From: Ficedula albicollis
Lineage: Eukaryota > Chordata > Aves > Passeriformes > Muscicapidae
NCBI RefSeq assembly: GCF_000247815.1
Contig: NC_021677.1
Span: 5,427,690 to 5,491,689 of the forward strand
Direction: 5' to 3'
Length of the DNA stretch: 64,000 nt
Below, one piece after another: positions 1 through 11,472 of the stretch. Each line of letters starts with the position of its first letter. The stretch's first letter is position 1. The position numbers were made by a program, and so were the translations under genes. Below the pieces are notes generated by a model. It saw only the letters and a program-made list of their open reading frames with translations, made no database searches and was not told the DNA's origin.

Positions 1-852
1 ACACAGACAACAAGCATTCATATTCCGCTGCGGGTATCAAGGGCCTGTCGAATTCATCATTTCTGAAGAGAGAACTGAGTAGCCACATCTACCTATTGCT
101 TGTCTTTGAATCTTTGGGAAATAGAGTGGGCTTAGAAGATTTAGAAACTAATTTTCAGTGACATCACAGAGAAGTAGTTGAAGCCAAAATAAAAATGAGT
201 GTGAATCTGTAAGTAATTGCTAATGGTTATTGCTAAGTGATTTTTAGTGCTCCATTATTTATTTATACTTTTACTGCCCTAAAAGCCCTGAAATTCAGAA
301 ATAGCTCAGATGTTAAGATTTTATTCACTCAGTATTTTTGCCACTTGCATTAAATGTTCATCAGATGAAACTAAAAGAATCAAATAAGCACCTGCACACA
401 GCTGGAGTAGAGAGCAAGCAATGTACTTACCATCTTATGGCCACTCCCTGTAACCACTAACCATGACAAAACACAATGTGTACCTCAAGGGGATTTGATT
501 TTTGGATAAGAACAGTCTGTAATGTTGAATGTATATATAATACTGATTGCTGCATGACACTGTCATTGTAAGTCATATGTGCCATGGACAGTGAATAAGG
601 ACTGCTCCAGATACACCAATTGGGAGCTCCTGGTGCAGTGACCAGCCAGCAGCACAGCAGCCCTCCTGTCCTGGGAGACATCTCTGCTTAATAGAGCCCA
701 CAATCATAGTCTAAATGAACTCAACAGACATCTTGGAGGGATGGCTACTGACTATGGAAATGATACCCATTCTTTTGTATATATACCTCTGTCTAATTAG
801 AAGATGTAGGATACAATTGTGACATAGATGGTATAGAGTAAGAGGTGGTTAA
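1..852. other. Intronic sequence, no gene seen
   Basis: AT-rich sequence, presumed part of the large NELL1 intron upstream of the 30.1-kb exon. Only short chance reading frames are present. No repeat family was recognised. Confidence 0.6.
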
Positions 853-1182
853 TGTCCTGGTTCTAGCCAGAACAGGGTTGATTTTTACAGCGGCCAGTAG
901 GAGAGGTTATTTCATACTAGCTCACATTATTTTCCAGGAATGGGGGAAGGGGTCCCTTCTGATTTTCGTAGTGGGACATTGCAGTTGTATTTTCCTTGGG
1001 GGTGAGCACTTGAGTATGAACTGTTTGTCTCTTGTAAACTCTTCTATTAATATTGTTGCTGCTGCTGTTCATTTTCTTATCTCATTGCTGTTTCCAGTAA
1101 ATTGTTCTTATCTCAATTCATGATCTCCACCTTTTGTGCCACAGAGTAAGAGGAGAGTGAGTGAGCAGCACGTGATTTCAAG
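853..1182 (+). mobile_element. Degenerate avian ERV LTR fragment
   Basis: The segment opens with tgtcctggttctagccagaa followed by cagggttgattttt, the recognisable 5' end of a common avian LTR family. It later contains the family's pre-poly(A) region (attaatattgttgctgctgc, then aaattgttcttatctcaatt) and an 'agagtgagtgagcagc' segment near the 3' end. The middle promoter-proximal part is largely deleted compared with the family as I remember it. No internal retroviral sequence adjoins it, so it is a decayed solo LTR. The short reading frame through it is not a host gene. Confidence 0.75.
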
Positions 1183-2577
1183 TGCTTCAGTGGAAACACT
1201 CATTGAGGAATACCATTCCTAAACCATTACTAAAACAATGGAATAGTATTTTTAGATGTAGTTACCTTAATTCTGTTCACATGGCATTTGGGGCATGCAA
1301 GTGATTTTTTTCTTTTTAATTTTCTCTCCATTGTTTTCTTTGTGTATTCTGTCAGTGTTCCTATTGGTCTGGTTGTCTGCTGGGGAGAATTATACCTAGT
1401 GACAGAGTAAGTTACACCTAATGCATGAAATTTGTTGCATGAAAAAGAGGGTAATTACCTGTCACTGATAAAGGTAGATGTTAGAAATTTGTAAGCAGTA
1501 TTTCTTTGTGCCTTGTACTTGAAACTAAAGATTGCACATTAAACAGAAATATGATTCATATCTTGAAGTACAATTTCAGGTACTTCTATGATGTGTTTCT
1601 AAGGTCTGAACTGCATTTTTTGTGCGTGCTTCAAAGTTTTTTGTATTTTTTATAGCAGTTGGTGAGAAATATGCTGGCCTTCCGCGCAAATAAACTGCAC
1701 TGTAGAATATGACTAAACTTAACATTAGCAAAAGTAGTATTTTCATCTGGATATAGTAATTTACTTTTTATTTTAACCCTAATGTCTTTTTGACACTATG
1801 ACCCTGATCAACCTTGTATATAGTGTCCTCTGTCATACCAGACAGGTCCAGTCAGGCTCCATCTCTTCTAGACAGGTATACTAGGAATATGTTAATGAAG
1901 CAATACATGAGGACAGTGTGCTCTTGCCTTGAGAATTACAATTAACAGATAATATGTCAAAGTGCTACAAGAAATTAACCTGTTGCTTCTCATGGAATTT
2001 TGCAGTTATCTTGAGAAAAACATCTTCATCAAAAATTTGTTCATGCCACTGAAGAATGTATGTACTCTTTTGACACTTCCCACTTTTTATTTGGAGCACA
2101 CTCCAGTGTTGAAATGCTCCGCAGGACTGGTTGCTCTGGAGTGTCATAGGTTGCATTCATGGGCCTCATATTAGCAGCTTCAAGATACAGCAAAAGCAAC
2201 ATTTATCTGTACTTAGCTGCGCCACTTAAGCACTTCTGTCATGCACAGACTGACTCTGCTGTTGGAGGATGAAAATTTAACAGAATTTAATCCTACACAC
2301 AGTAGTTTATAAAACGCTGAGTGGATGGATGAGTGGATGCTGAGGTTGGTGCCTGTGCAGGCAATTATTCACATTTATGGGGATGGTGACATTTGTTCAT
2401 GAGAACTGTTGTACACACATTCAGAGGCTCTAACGTGGCCTTTTTGGTGTGTGCAGTGATAAATGGCTGTAGATGTAGAAAAGTCAGAAAAGTATGTGGT
2501 CTGATTAGAAAGGGGGAAAGTGGAAACTTTAATGCAATAATACTTGAATTCCACTTACACTCACCAAAGATACCACC
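1183..2577. other. Intronic sequence, no gene seen
   Basis: AT-rich, non-repetitive by eye. No splice-bounded reading frame resembling NELL1 or any other family was recognised. Confidence 0.55.
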
Positions 2578-2753
2578 ACAGAATGGTTTGGGTTGGAAAC
2601 ATCCCTAAGGATCATCCCATTCCAGCCCCTTGCCATGGGCATAGAAACCTTCCACTAGATCAGGTTGCTCCAGACCCTGTCCACCCTGGCCTTGAACACT
2701 TCCAGGGGCAACCACAGCTTCTCTGGGCAACCTGTGCCAGGGCCTCACTATGA
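2578..2753 (-). mobile_element. CR1 LINE 3' end, antisense to NELL1
   Basis: The + strand shows the reverse complement of an avian CR1 tail: agaatggtttgggttggaaa, then ccagccccttgccatggg, and later 'ggccttgaacacttccaggg' and 'cttctctgggcaacctgtgcc'. This is a 5'-truncated copy of about 175 bp, which is typical of CR1. It lies on the - strand and contains no RT-coding part. Confidence 0.92.
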
Positions 2754-3594
2754 TCTAAGAAGAAGGAAAAAAAGAAAACTTCACTGCCTTCCATGTCATA
2801 TCTTGCTGTTTGCTCTTTGCTACTTAAAGGGAGATATCTGAAGGTCCATTTCTTTGCATTTAGTAATCTGCAATCAATATAACATCTTCTGTCATATTTC
2901 CACTGTTTTTACACAATTAAGATGCCAGTGTAATTGCCAGAATTACTGTTGAACCCAGCCTACCAACCTTTTCATGAAAGTCCCCTGTTAAGTCATCAAC
3001 TTTATTCAGTTATGTTAGGTATTCTTCATTAAACCATAGTAATGTGAACTCTCTTCCAGTAAGTCAGGTGAGACTTTGTCATGAATGTATGATAATTATA
3101 TTGATGATAGATCAAATAAAAATGTCTTCTGCTAGCAGAGTTATTTGCATTTCAGTCATGATGTTGAGTAGCTGACATGAAATCTCTTTTCTTTGTATTG
3201 CCTTATTTCAAGGATGCAGGGAAGTGAGTACTGGGTATAAAATGACGTGAAGACAAATAGATCTTATAAGTTTGAACCAACACAAAACTTAATGGGATTT
3301 TTGTTTTCCAAGCCCAAAGTCAGTGCAGGCATTTGGAAGGGTCAAATCTGATCCTCAGCAGATGTGGATCATATTTCTTAATCTCGTTATGCAGTTTTGC
3401 ATTTAAACAATGCTAAAGGAAGCATTTGTTAATGCTTTCTTTTTATTTTTCACTGAGACATTTGCTATGCTTGTATAGATATGACACATTGATAACAGAA
3501 TTTCTGTATTTGGCAAATTTGATAACATATTCAGTGGAATTTCTGTATTTGGCAAATTTTCCAAAACTGACACTAGCTTTTGTGGTGGTGTTTG
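2754..3594. other. Intronic sequence with a small imperfect duplication
   Basis: No gene was recognised. A short repeated segment (gaatttctgtatttggcaaa) occurs at about 3498-3520 and again at 3537-3560. Confidence 0.55.
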
Positions 3595-3655
3595 TAGAAT
3601 CATAGAATCATTTGGGTTGGAAAACGCCCTTAAGGCCACTGAGTCCAACCATATG
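3595..3655 (-). mobile_element. Very short CR1 LINE 3' tail
   Basis: The + strand reads agaatcatagaatcatttgg followed by gttggaaaa and 'gagtccaacc'. This is the antisense of the CR1 3' end with its terminal ATTCTATG-type microsatellite. The element is truncated to about 60 bp before unrelated sequence begins. Confidence 0.88.
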
Positions 3656-5020
3656 TGGTTGAAGTGAGGGTGATACTGAACCTCCCTGCCTTGTGTATGC
3701 AGCCACATGGATGGGCTGCCTTTGCCTTCATCCATCTTTTCCGTGTTACTCCTTTTACATCCAGATTGTGTGAGTTTTGCCCTGGCATGGTGTACTGCTG
3801 AGCTGCTTGGTCCCTGTATGCTTTTGTATAATCAATATACAAATCAATATTGACTTGATAAATATACAGGGAAGGGAGACTGGAGCAAGTTCAGACAGAC
3901 TCAGGAATCTCCCTGCGCTCCACTGTGCACTCGTTGAATCGATCAGATCGGTCAGGTCAGAGCTCTGTGCTCTCCCCTGCAGGAGCCTCCGTTGGGCAGC
4001 TCTGCGCCTCTGTACAGACAATGCATTTCTGTACACAGAAGCATTGGGACTGTATTTTGTACAAATCATTGTCAATGTCTTGGACCACCAGTTAATAAGG
4101 GCATGGGAACGGCGTGTTACTAATGCCTGTCGCTGCCTGCAGCCATGGCCACGGCATGAATGCTGGTGAGAAGCAGAAGAGAGGGTGACTCAAGGAAACA
4201 ATGCAACACAATTGTCTGTTTCCCTTCTCGTTCTCGTCTTTTCCTTTCTGATTTTAATAACGGAGCCATTGGAAAGGCTCTAGCCCTTGGAGTTATTTTG
4301 GATTGTCTGTAACAATTACTTGTTTTCTTTTTCCTTTCATTTCTTTATGAATTCCAAATTGCTGTCATCATTGCTCAGGAGTCACTGCTGAAAGGGCAGG
4401 ACCTGTGGGCAGTCCTGAGGGTGTCCTTTATATTGGTTGATGGAACAGTCAGTTAACTGAGTCATAAAGGAAGGGCTTTGGATTTGCTCTGCCACAGAAT
4501 GTGAAGTATACTAACTGTTTTAGTGCTTTTTTTAAAAAGAAGCACATTAAGGTCACTTTTTCTCCCACATCTCCCAGCTGGCAACATGAAATGTTACTTT
4601 ACCACCAGGACAGCATTTCTTTTGCTGTCATCTGGTGCTGCGGGTTAGGCATTCTTTTCAGCTGCTTGGGTAGAAGGATACCTCAATGTATTCAGTTTAC
4701 TGATTTTTGAAAAATACATGCTGTGAAATTAAATGAATGGTTAAATACTAAACTGTTAGAAAGAAATGTCCCTTTAGCTTATCTTAGATGAGAATTTATC
4801 AGGAAAAATGCTTCCAATTTCTAATTCCACTACAGACTAAACAGACAATTATTTTAATATTTTTTTTATATGCTAGTTGATCTAGTGTGAACAAAATCTA
4901 TATTGACAATCCTAAAGACAGAAGTCCTCAACTTGGTTTATATATAGTGTAACACTGACTGTAAGAAGGGAAAGCACTGTTCCCTTGGCAAGGGGCAGAC
5001 TGTAAATTCCAGGATGTGAA
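3656..5020. other. Intronic sequence, no gene seen
   Basis: Contains a 130-codon open frame on + at 3777-4169 with overlapping frames on -. The frame has no recognisable domain and no splice context linking it to a gene. I regard it as chance. Confidence 0.5.
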
Positions 5021-5445
5021 TCTTCAATGACCAGCCACAGACTTAAGAAATATGATCAATTATTTGTACTGTTACTTTTTCTAAGTCTTTTACTAGGCCA
5101 AGGAATACTGGAGAATTCTGATTATTTTATTTTTGCAATCTGTTTTAGTGTGTTTTGTCTTCCAATTACATGAACCTTTGTCTTTGTCTCATGCATTTTC
5201 ATCTTTGTTTTGTCTTCCAATTACATGAACCTTTGTCTATCTCATGCATTTTCATCTTCTCTTCAATGACCAGCCACAGACTTAAGAAATATGATCAATT
5301 ATTTGTACTGTTACTTTTTCTAAGTCTTTTACTAGGCCAAGGAATACTGGAGAATTCTGATTATTTTATTTTTGCAATCTGTTTTAGTGTGTTTTGTCTT
5401 CCAATTACATGAACCTTTGTCTTTGTCTCATGCATTTTCATCTTT
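5021..5445. repeat. 239-bp tandem duplication with a nested 55-bp repeat
   Basis: The sequence from tcttcaatgaccagccacag at 5021 recurs almost perfectly from 5260, giving a period of 239 bp; the second copy is partial (to about 5445). Within the first copy a segment beginning gttttgtcttccaattacat is itself repeated after 55 bp (5152 and 5207) and appears a third time in the second copy. The near-identity of the copies suggests recent duplication, or a local assembly duplication. Confidence 0.95.
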
Positions 5446-8400
5446 GGTTCTTCACCCTCTTTCCAAATGAGAAACTTGTGAATATTCTGCTTGGAAACTT
5501 ATTATTCCAGAGTTCTTCGTTACAAAAATTGCTCATTGAATGTCAATTTTACACATTCAAGAAATATATTTTTCTCTTAAGCTGATTATTTCTTTTTCAA
5601 CATTAGAAGCATCTCTGATTGTGAACTTTAAATAGGAGTACAAGTGTGGCCAGCTTGTACAGTGAGAAAATGTTTAATTTCCAATTAAGTATTGGGGCAG
5701 CAATCCCTTGCAGGCAGAAAGACAAGAGGGGAGAGGAATTTGCTGACTGAGTGATTATTAGCAATAGGAAATACTGAAACTTAATTAGAGTTTCTGGTCT
5801 GGAACAGCGTATTAGGTTTAATTATGTCTGGAAGTCTTATATTTTACACTTTTAATTAAAATGCATGAATGTAAGTAGGAAGCTTTTAAGTTTTACATTT
5901 TGGGAAGAGCAAGCAATAACTATATTGCCTACACATGCCCTATTAAAAAAAAACGCAAAACCAAACAAACCAGTGGTAGAAGCTGAGGAAGCTAGAAGAA
6001 AGGTGAGGTAAACACCTGACCTGTAAGAATTGAAACATATTTTAATTGTGTACAAAGCTAGGTTTCTTGGCAGGAGTCCAGCCAATATCTGTGTGACTCA
6101 ATATGTAGTAATTATGAGCTAATTCTGAGCTGTCATGGGGTTACACCATGCTGTCGATTGTCCCATCTTTGATGTCAAATATGAACATTGGAGATCCAAT
6201 ATGGAGAACATTTGAAATCATACAAATGTTATCCCTGAGTTTCCTGGGGAAATTCCAGAATTCCAGTTGCTATTCAGCACTGATGAGCTCTAGGGACCTA
6301 CAAATATATATATATATGAAATTATTCCTCTGCTATAGTTTTACAGCCTGATAACAGGGTTAGCAGTGCTGCAGAGTGAGATGTTTTGTAAGATAAAGCA
6401 GATGATATAAAGGCACAAATTAAAAGTGAAAATGAAGAAATAATATAGGGAAATGCACACTTAGATTGAACAAAGTGCTATTAAGGTTACTCTAATTACT
6501 CTTGATAAGAAAATATAGTAATAAAGATAATGCACACTACAGTATGAAATTAAGTGATCAGTCTCAGCATTCATTCTTACATTTTAATCTCTCCTGAAAG
6601 GAGTTTACCACCCCAGCACGGCTGATGGTGGTGATAGATGCAGACCATTTCAGCAATTCTCTCTGTTTTGACAGCTCTACTCACTCAACTGCAGTGCTCC
6701 ACTGGCATAGATCTCCTTGGGGTTTGTTTTGTATCTCAGCAGATTTTCCCTCTCAAGTGATGCTTTTGTTTTATGTTGTGAGAGATCGTGTTTATTCCTC
6801 CTTGGAGCCTGGGTGACTCCAGAGGAACTTATGTAACTCCTTACATAAACCGAGTTCAGCCTGTTCTTTTTATCTGTTTATGACCTTCAAATGGTAGAAG
6901 GTCTGTGTTTGGGACAGGTCAGGATTTTCAGTTACATGAAGGTGCTAGTACATCCTTTATTCAGAAAAAAAATCCAGAAACAGAGAATGATGTTGGGTGT
7001 AAGCATTTTAGCTGCATTAATGTCGCTGGTGGAGTTGGGTAGGAAATTGAAGTGTGGAGAAGGAGAGCAAATATGAGCTATCAGGAGGTGATGAGGAATG
7101 GCTGATCTGCCTGTAGGTTTGTGAGGGGCTTTCTTCAATTGTGGCAAACACATGGAAGACAGCCATACACAGCTGGGTGAAACTGATAAGTCCTAACACC
7201 CTGGTGTGTTTTAGAGATCTCTTTGCTGCTTCTGGCTTTCTGCTCTATTATTTTCATAATGTCCCTGTCCCTGGGGTCATGAAATGGCATTCTTAATTGC
7301 AAGTATGTAAGAATAGTTTCATATACGCCACAGAGGCAATATGTTGATAAAACTTGTGATGGATTAAAAGTCTGTATGTTCCAGGGACATGTGGGAAGAG
7401 AATAAAGGCCAGACCACAACAGCAAGATTCTCCTGGGAGCATGGAAGTAAATTAGTAGTTTTATTCTGTTCAGGGTCTCTCTTTGGGTTTGGCTTGGACA
7501 GCGGCAGTCTGTGCATCTCTGGAGAGCAGGAGAGGCACATGGAAACAAGAGGTTAGGAAGTGTAGGTATTGCTTTGTAGAAGACTGCTGAAAAATAAGTA
7601 GAGCAAATATTTATAAACCCCAAATTTTATTGATAGTGACATAAAATGCAACTTTAGGACCTTATTGTGTCCTAAAATTACAGTTTGTGTGTTGCATTGG
7701 TTTAAATTGCAGTTGAATATCACAGTACAGCAAATAGCAGTCCAGGAGTTTTTGGGGAAATAAGGTCAGAAACTCAGCTGAATTTATGGCAGCTACATAT
7801 TCATAAGGTGCAGTGGTGTTTCTACATCCTCCTGTTGCAGCAGTCACCTAAAGAGTAAGGTCTTGCAGATCGCCAAAATTGGAGCTAAGATAAGTTTTTT
7901 AATGAGAGGCTTGCAATTGTTGAAAGTTTCTTCATGGATCTGGGCTTCATTTCAGATTTATTCTTGTCATCTTTACCAGTGCAGAATGTCTTTGTGTTGT
8001 GAATATCTAGCAGTTGTAAATTGGGAATAAATTATGCTTGTGTTATGTAACATAATTATGTTTCACGTGCAAAAATTGGTAGAAAAGTTTACACGTGGTA
8101 ATGACAGCACTACCCACTGTGGTACAAAAGATGTTTCTTTTTTTAAAACTTGATCGTTGAATCCTACAATGATTTCAATGGGTTACAGCAAGGTTATTAC
8201 TTTGTCCTTGATAATGTCCATAACTCAAAGCTTTCTTGTAATAGTATCATATTGCTGGAGAAATTATGGCCATTTGTAGCATCTGAGTCTTAGAAATGTT
8301 TACAGACTGTGCTCTCTCTTTCATTTTAGAAAGTCAGGTGAAGATAAAAAGGTACCTTATCTGAAGATGTAGTTAGTGAGTTAATTAGTGCAATCAATAT

Positions 8401-8512
8401 AATAGAGATAGATCTAGACAGACTTCTAGTGCAGGATGTACCAATTTTATATTATTGTGGGGTTTTGTGTTGGGTTTTTTCCCCTCTTGATAAGAGGTAG
8501 TGCTCAGTCAGT
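5446..8512. other. Intronic sequence, no gene seen
   Basis: AT-rich sequence with short A-runs and a small (TA)n at about 6305. The longest open frame (- strand, 7135-7623, 162 codons) shows no family resemblance and no splice or start context. No transposable element was recognised. Confidence 0.5.
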
Positions 8513-10515
8513 TCATAGAATGGTTTGGAAAGGACCTTAAAAGATCATCTATCACCACCTCCTAGATGGAATTCATCTAACCCCCTGCCATGGGCAGGAA
8601 CACCTTTCACTATCCCAGGTTGCTCAGAGTTCTATCCAGCCTGGCCTTGAACACCTCCAGGGATGGGGCATCCACAACTTCTCTGGGCAGCTTCCAGTGC
8701 CTCACCATCCTCACAGTAAAAAATGTCTTCCTAATATCTAAATCCAAGCCGTTCTCCTTGTCATGTCACTCCATGCTCTTGTAAGAAGTCTCTCTCCATC
8801 TTTCTTGCAGGGTCCATTCAAGTACTGGAGGCCACAGTTAGATCACCCTTAATCCTTCTGTTTCCCAGGCTGAACAATCCCAATTCTCTCAGCCTTTCCT
8901 CTCAGGAGAGGTGTTGCATTACCTTGGTGGCCTCCTCTGGACTCACTCCAACAGCTCCATGTCCTTCCTGTGCTGGGACTCCAGAGCTGGATGCAGCACT
9001 GCAGGTGGGGTCTCACCAGAGCAAAGGGGCAGAATCCCTTCCCTCTCCTGCTGCCCACGGTGCTTTGGATGCAACCCAGGACATGGGTGACTTTTCAGGC
9101 TGCAATTTCACATTCCCAGCTCATGTCCAGCCTTTCACCTACCAGCACCACCAAATCCTGCTCAGCAGGGCTATTCTGGATCTGTTCATCCCCAGCCTAA
9201 ATTGATATCAAGGGCTAACCTCACCCAGGTGCAGCACCAGCACTTGGCCTTGTTAAACCTTGTGAGGTTCCCATGGACTCACTTCTCTAGCTTATCCAAG
9301 TCCCTCTGGACAGCACCCCATCCTTCAAGTGTGTCACTTCACCCTCAGTTCTATGACACCTGCAAACTTGCTGAGGGTGCACTTGATCCCTTCATCTGTG
9401 TTATTAATGAAGATATTAAATAGCACTGGTCCCAATATGGCCCCCCAGGCACACTTCCTTCAAGTGTGTCACTTCACCCTCAGTTCTATGACACCTGCAA
9501 ACTTGCTGAGGGTGCACTTGATCCCTTCATCTGTGTTATTAATGAAGATATTAAATAGCACTGGCCCCAATATGGCCCCCCAGGCACACCTCCTTCAAGT
9601 GTGTCACTTCACCCTCAGTTCTATGACACCTGCAAACTTGCTGAGGGTGCACTTGATCCCTTCATCTGTGTTATTAATGAAGATATTAAATAGCACTGGT
9701 CCCAATATGGCCCCCCAGGCACACTACTTTTCACTGATGTTCGTAGGGACTCCAAGCCATTGACCAACAATCCTCTGGATATTACTGCACAACCACTTTT
9801 TATCCATCTGACAGTCAATCCATCAAATCCAACTCTCATGAATTTAGGATGTTGTGGAGGACTGTCAAGGGCTTTACAGAAGTCCAGAAAAACGACATCT
9901 GTAGGTCTTCTTTTGTGTAGTGATGTAGTCACCCCATCACAGAAGGGCACTGGGTTGGTCACTGGGCACTGGTTGACTGGTGCTTGGTGAAGCTATGCTG
10001 CCTGTCCCAACTTACCTCCCTGTCCCCCACGTGCCTTACCACAGCTTTTAGGAAGATCTGTTTTATGATCTTCTCAGCATAGAGGTGAGGCCAAGAGGTT
10101 GGTACTTCCTAGGGTCCTCCTTTCTACGCTTTTTGAAGATGGTATGGTGTTTCCCCTTTTCCACCTGTGATTGCATGTGACCACCATGACTTTTCAACCA
10201 TTATGGAGAGTGGCATTACAGTGGCATCAGCCAATTCTCTCTGAGTTCTGGGGGGCATCTCAATAGGTCCCACAGACTTATGCACATTCAGGTTCCTCAG
10301 GTGGTCTAAGGAACCTGATCTGTACTTGGAGTGGGAAGAACTTTCGTCCCACTGTCCCCATCCTGCTGTCCATCCACGTGAAAGATGTGGTAACAGAGGA
10401 TGCCATTGAAGAATGAGGCAAAAACATTGTTGAGTACATCACCCTTCTCCTTATCTGAAACTTTGAAGTTGAACTGCCTCTTTTTTCTCTTGTTTTTGCA
10501 ATACCTGTTTTGCTT
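8513..10515 (-). mobile_element. 5'-truncated CR1 LINE (about 2 kb) with RT remnants
   Basis: The 3' end lies at 8513 (tcatagaatggtttggaaag on +), and the 3' region includes 'ccccctgccatgggcagg' and 'ggccttgaacacctccaggg'. Reading the - strand from about 10515 gives CR1 ORF2 landmarks in order: a pre-RT segment containing DVLNNVFASFFNG near 10400, then an RT segment containing DVVFLDFCKALDS and GFDGLTVRWIKSG near 9800-9900, then the ORF2 C-terminal region and 3' UTR. Frames are broken by stops and shifts, so the element is dead. The endonuclease and 5' half are missing. A 135-bp piece of the RT core is present three times. Confidence 0.95.
9321..9725. repeat. Three exact-length tandem copies of a 135-bp unit inside CR1
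   Basis: Copies occupy 9321-9455, 9456-9590 and 9591-9725, each starting tccttcaagtgtgtcacttc. They differ at only a few positions, for example cactggtccc versus cactggcccc. The unit covers the CR1 RT palm region. Because 135 is divisible by three, one + strand frame stays open through all copies and yields a repetitive 144-residue frame, which is a by-product rather than a gene. Confidence 0.97.
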
Positions 10516-10520
10516 AGTCA
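9610..10520 (-). pseudogene. CR1 ORF2 reverse-transcriptase remnant
   Basis: This is the part of the CR1 copy that still aligns by eye to the pre-RT linker and the RT fingers/palm. The palm motif expected as FADD is altered in the triplicated unit, where the frame reads KFAG followed by divergent residues. Stops and frameshifts interrupt it. It is a decayed retroelement frame, not a host gene. Confidence 0.85.
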
Positions 10521-11158
10521 CTCATTATCATGGTTTTAAGTGTTAGTAGCTGTATTTATTGTAGATTATAAATTCCAAATTAAAAAAAAATTATTCACTT
10601 TACCTATGAAGAGATTTTTGCCTTGAAATTTACTTAGGTGTTCCTGCATGCTGATACACACAAATTGGAAAGATAGATTTTTGACAGACAGCAAGACTTT
10701 TCTGTTAGTGATAAACTCTTTATGGAATTAAAAAGGAAACGTAGACTTCTGTTGTCTATCAGCAGCATGACAATAATATTAAAAAGCAGTCTCTGTTGAA
10801 AAATGATCCTGTAGGAAGGGAAAATTGTACTCCATATGCTCCTTCATTATTGCAACTTCTGCTAAAATAAACAAGTACAGAGAGCTTTGTTAGGAAAGCT
10901 TGAGTTGCTCCTGAACTGGGGCAGGGACTTGCAACAAAGAAGTGTATTGCCTTAGTTTGGAGATATGTTTGTGGCTGCCCTGAATAACAACTTGGAATCT
11001 TGGCATTGGAAAAGCATACTTGCTCGGTATCTTCAGCTTATATCGTAGTAGCCTGGTTGGTTCCCAGCAGGTTTCACAGACATCCTGATTTCTGACATTC
11101 CTTACCCTGTGAACAGCTCTCATTGGGTCAAGTTCTTTAGTGCAGTTTTTGGAATGAC
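10516..11158. other. Intronic sequence, no gene seen
   Basis: Unique-looking AT-rich sequence between the CR1 and the 67-bp duplication. No recognised exon or repeat. Confidence 0.5.
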
Positions 11159-11292
11159 CAGGAACCAAAGTCTGTTGAGGTCTATGAAATAATTGAAGTC
11201 TCTAAATGCAAGATGGTTCTTGGGGCAGGAACCAAAGTCTGTTGAGGTCTATGAAATTATTGAAGTCTCTAAATGCGAGATGGTTCCTGGGC
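11159..11292. repeat. 67-bp tandem duplication
   Basis: The segment beginning caggaaccaaagtctgttga (11159) recurs 67 bp later (11226) with very few changes, such as gaaataatt versus gaaattatt and atgcaaga versus atgcgaga. No gene is involved. Confidence 0.95.
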
Positions 11293-11431
11293 ATGTTGAT
11301 GCTCCTGTGCACCAAAATGAATAATTCTTGTTTCAGCCATGTTAACTGAGCCAAAGCCACTGTTGGCCTTATTAAAGTTTTGGAATTCAGCAGAAGCCTT
11401 TGTGGTGAATTAGTCAGGATGGATCTGGGTC

Positions 11432-11472
11432 CAAGGTGTTGTTACTCAGTTGCAAGGTTTTGTTACTCAGTT
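11432..11472. repeat. 21-bp tandem duplication
   Basis: Two adjacent units of the form caaggtnttgttactcagtt occur at 11432 and 11453. This is a short local duplication with no coding context. Confidence 0.8.

Noticed and set aside
7135..7623. 162-codon - strand frame
   Set aside because: No recognisable family, and low-complexity aromatic/leucine composition typical of AT-rich intron.
9329..9763. 144-residue repetitive + strand frame
   Set aside because: It is antisense to CR1 ORF2 and stays open only because the triplicated unit is 135 bp, a multiple of three.
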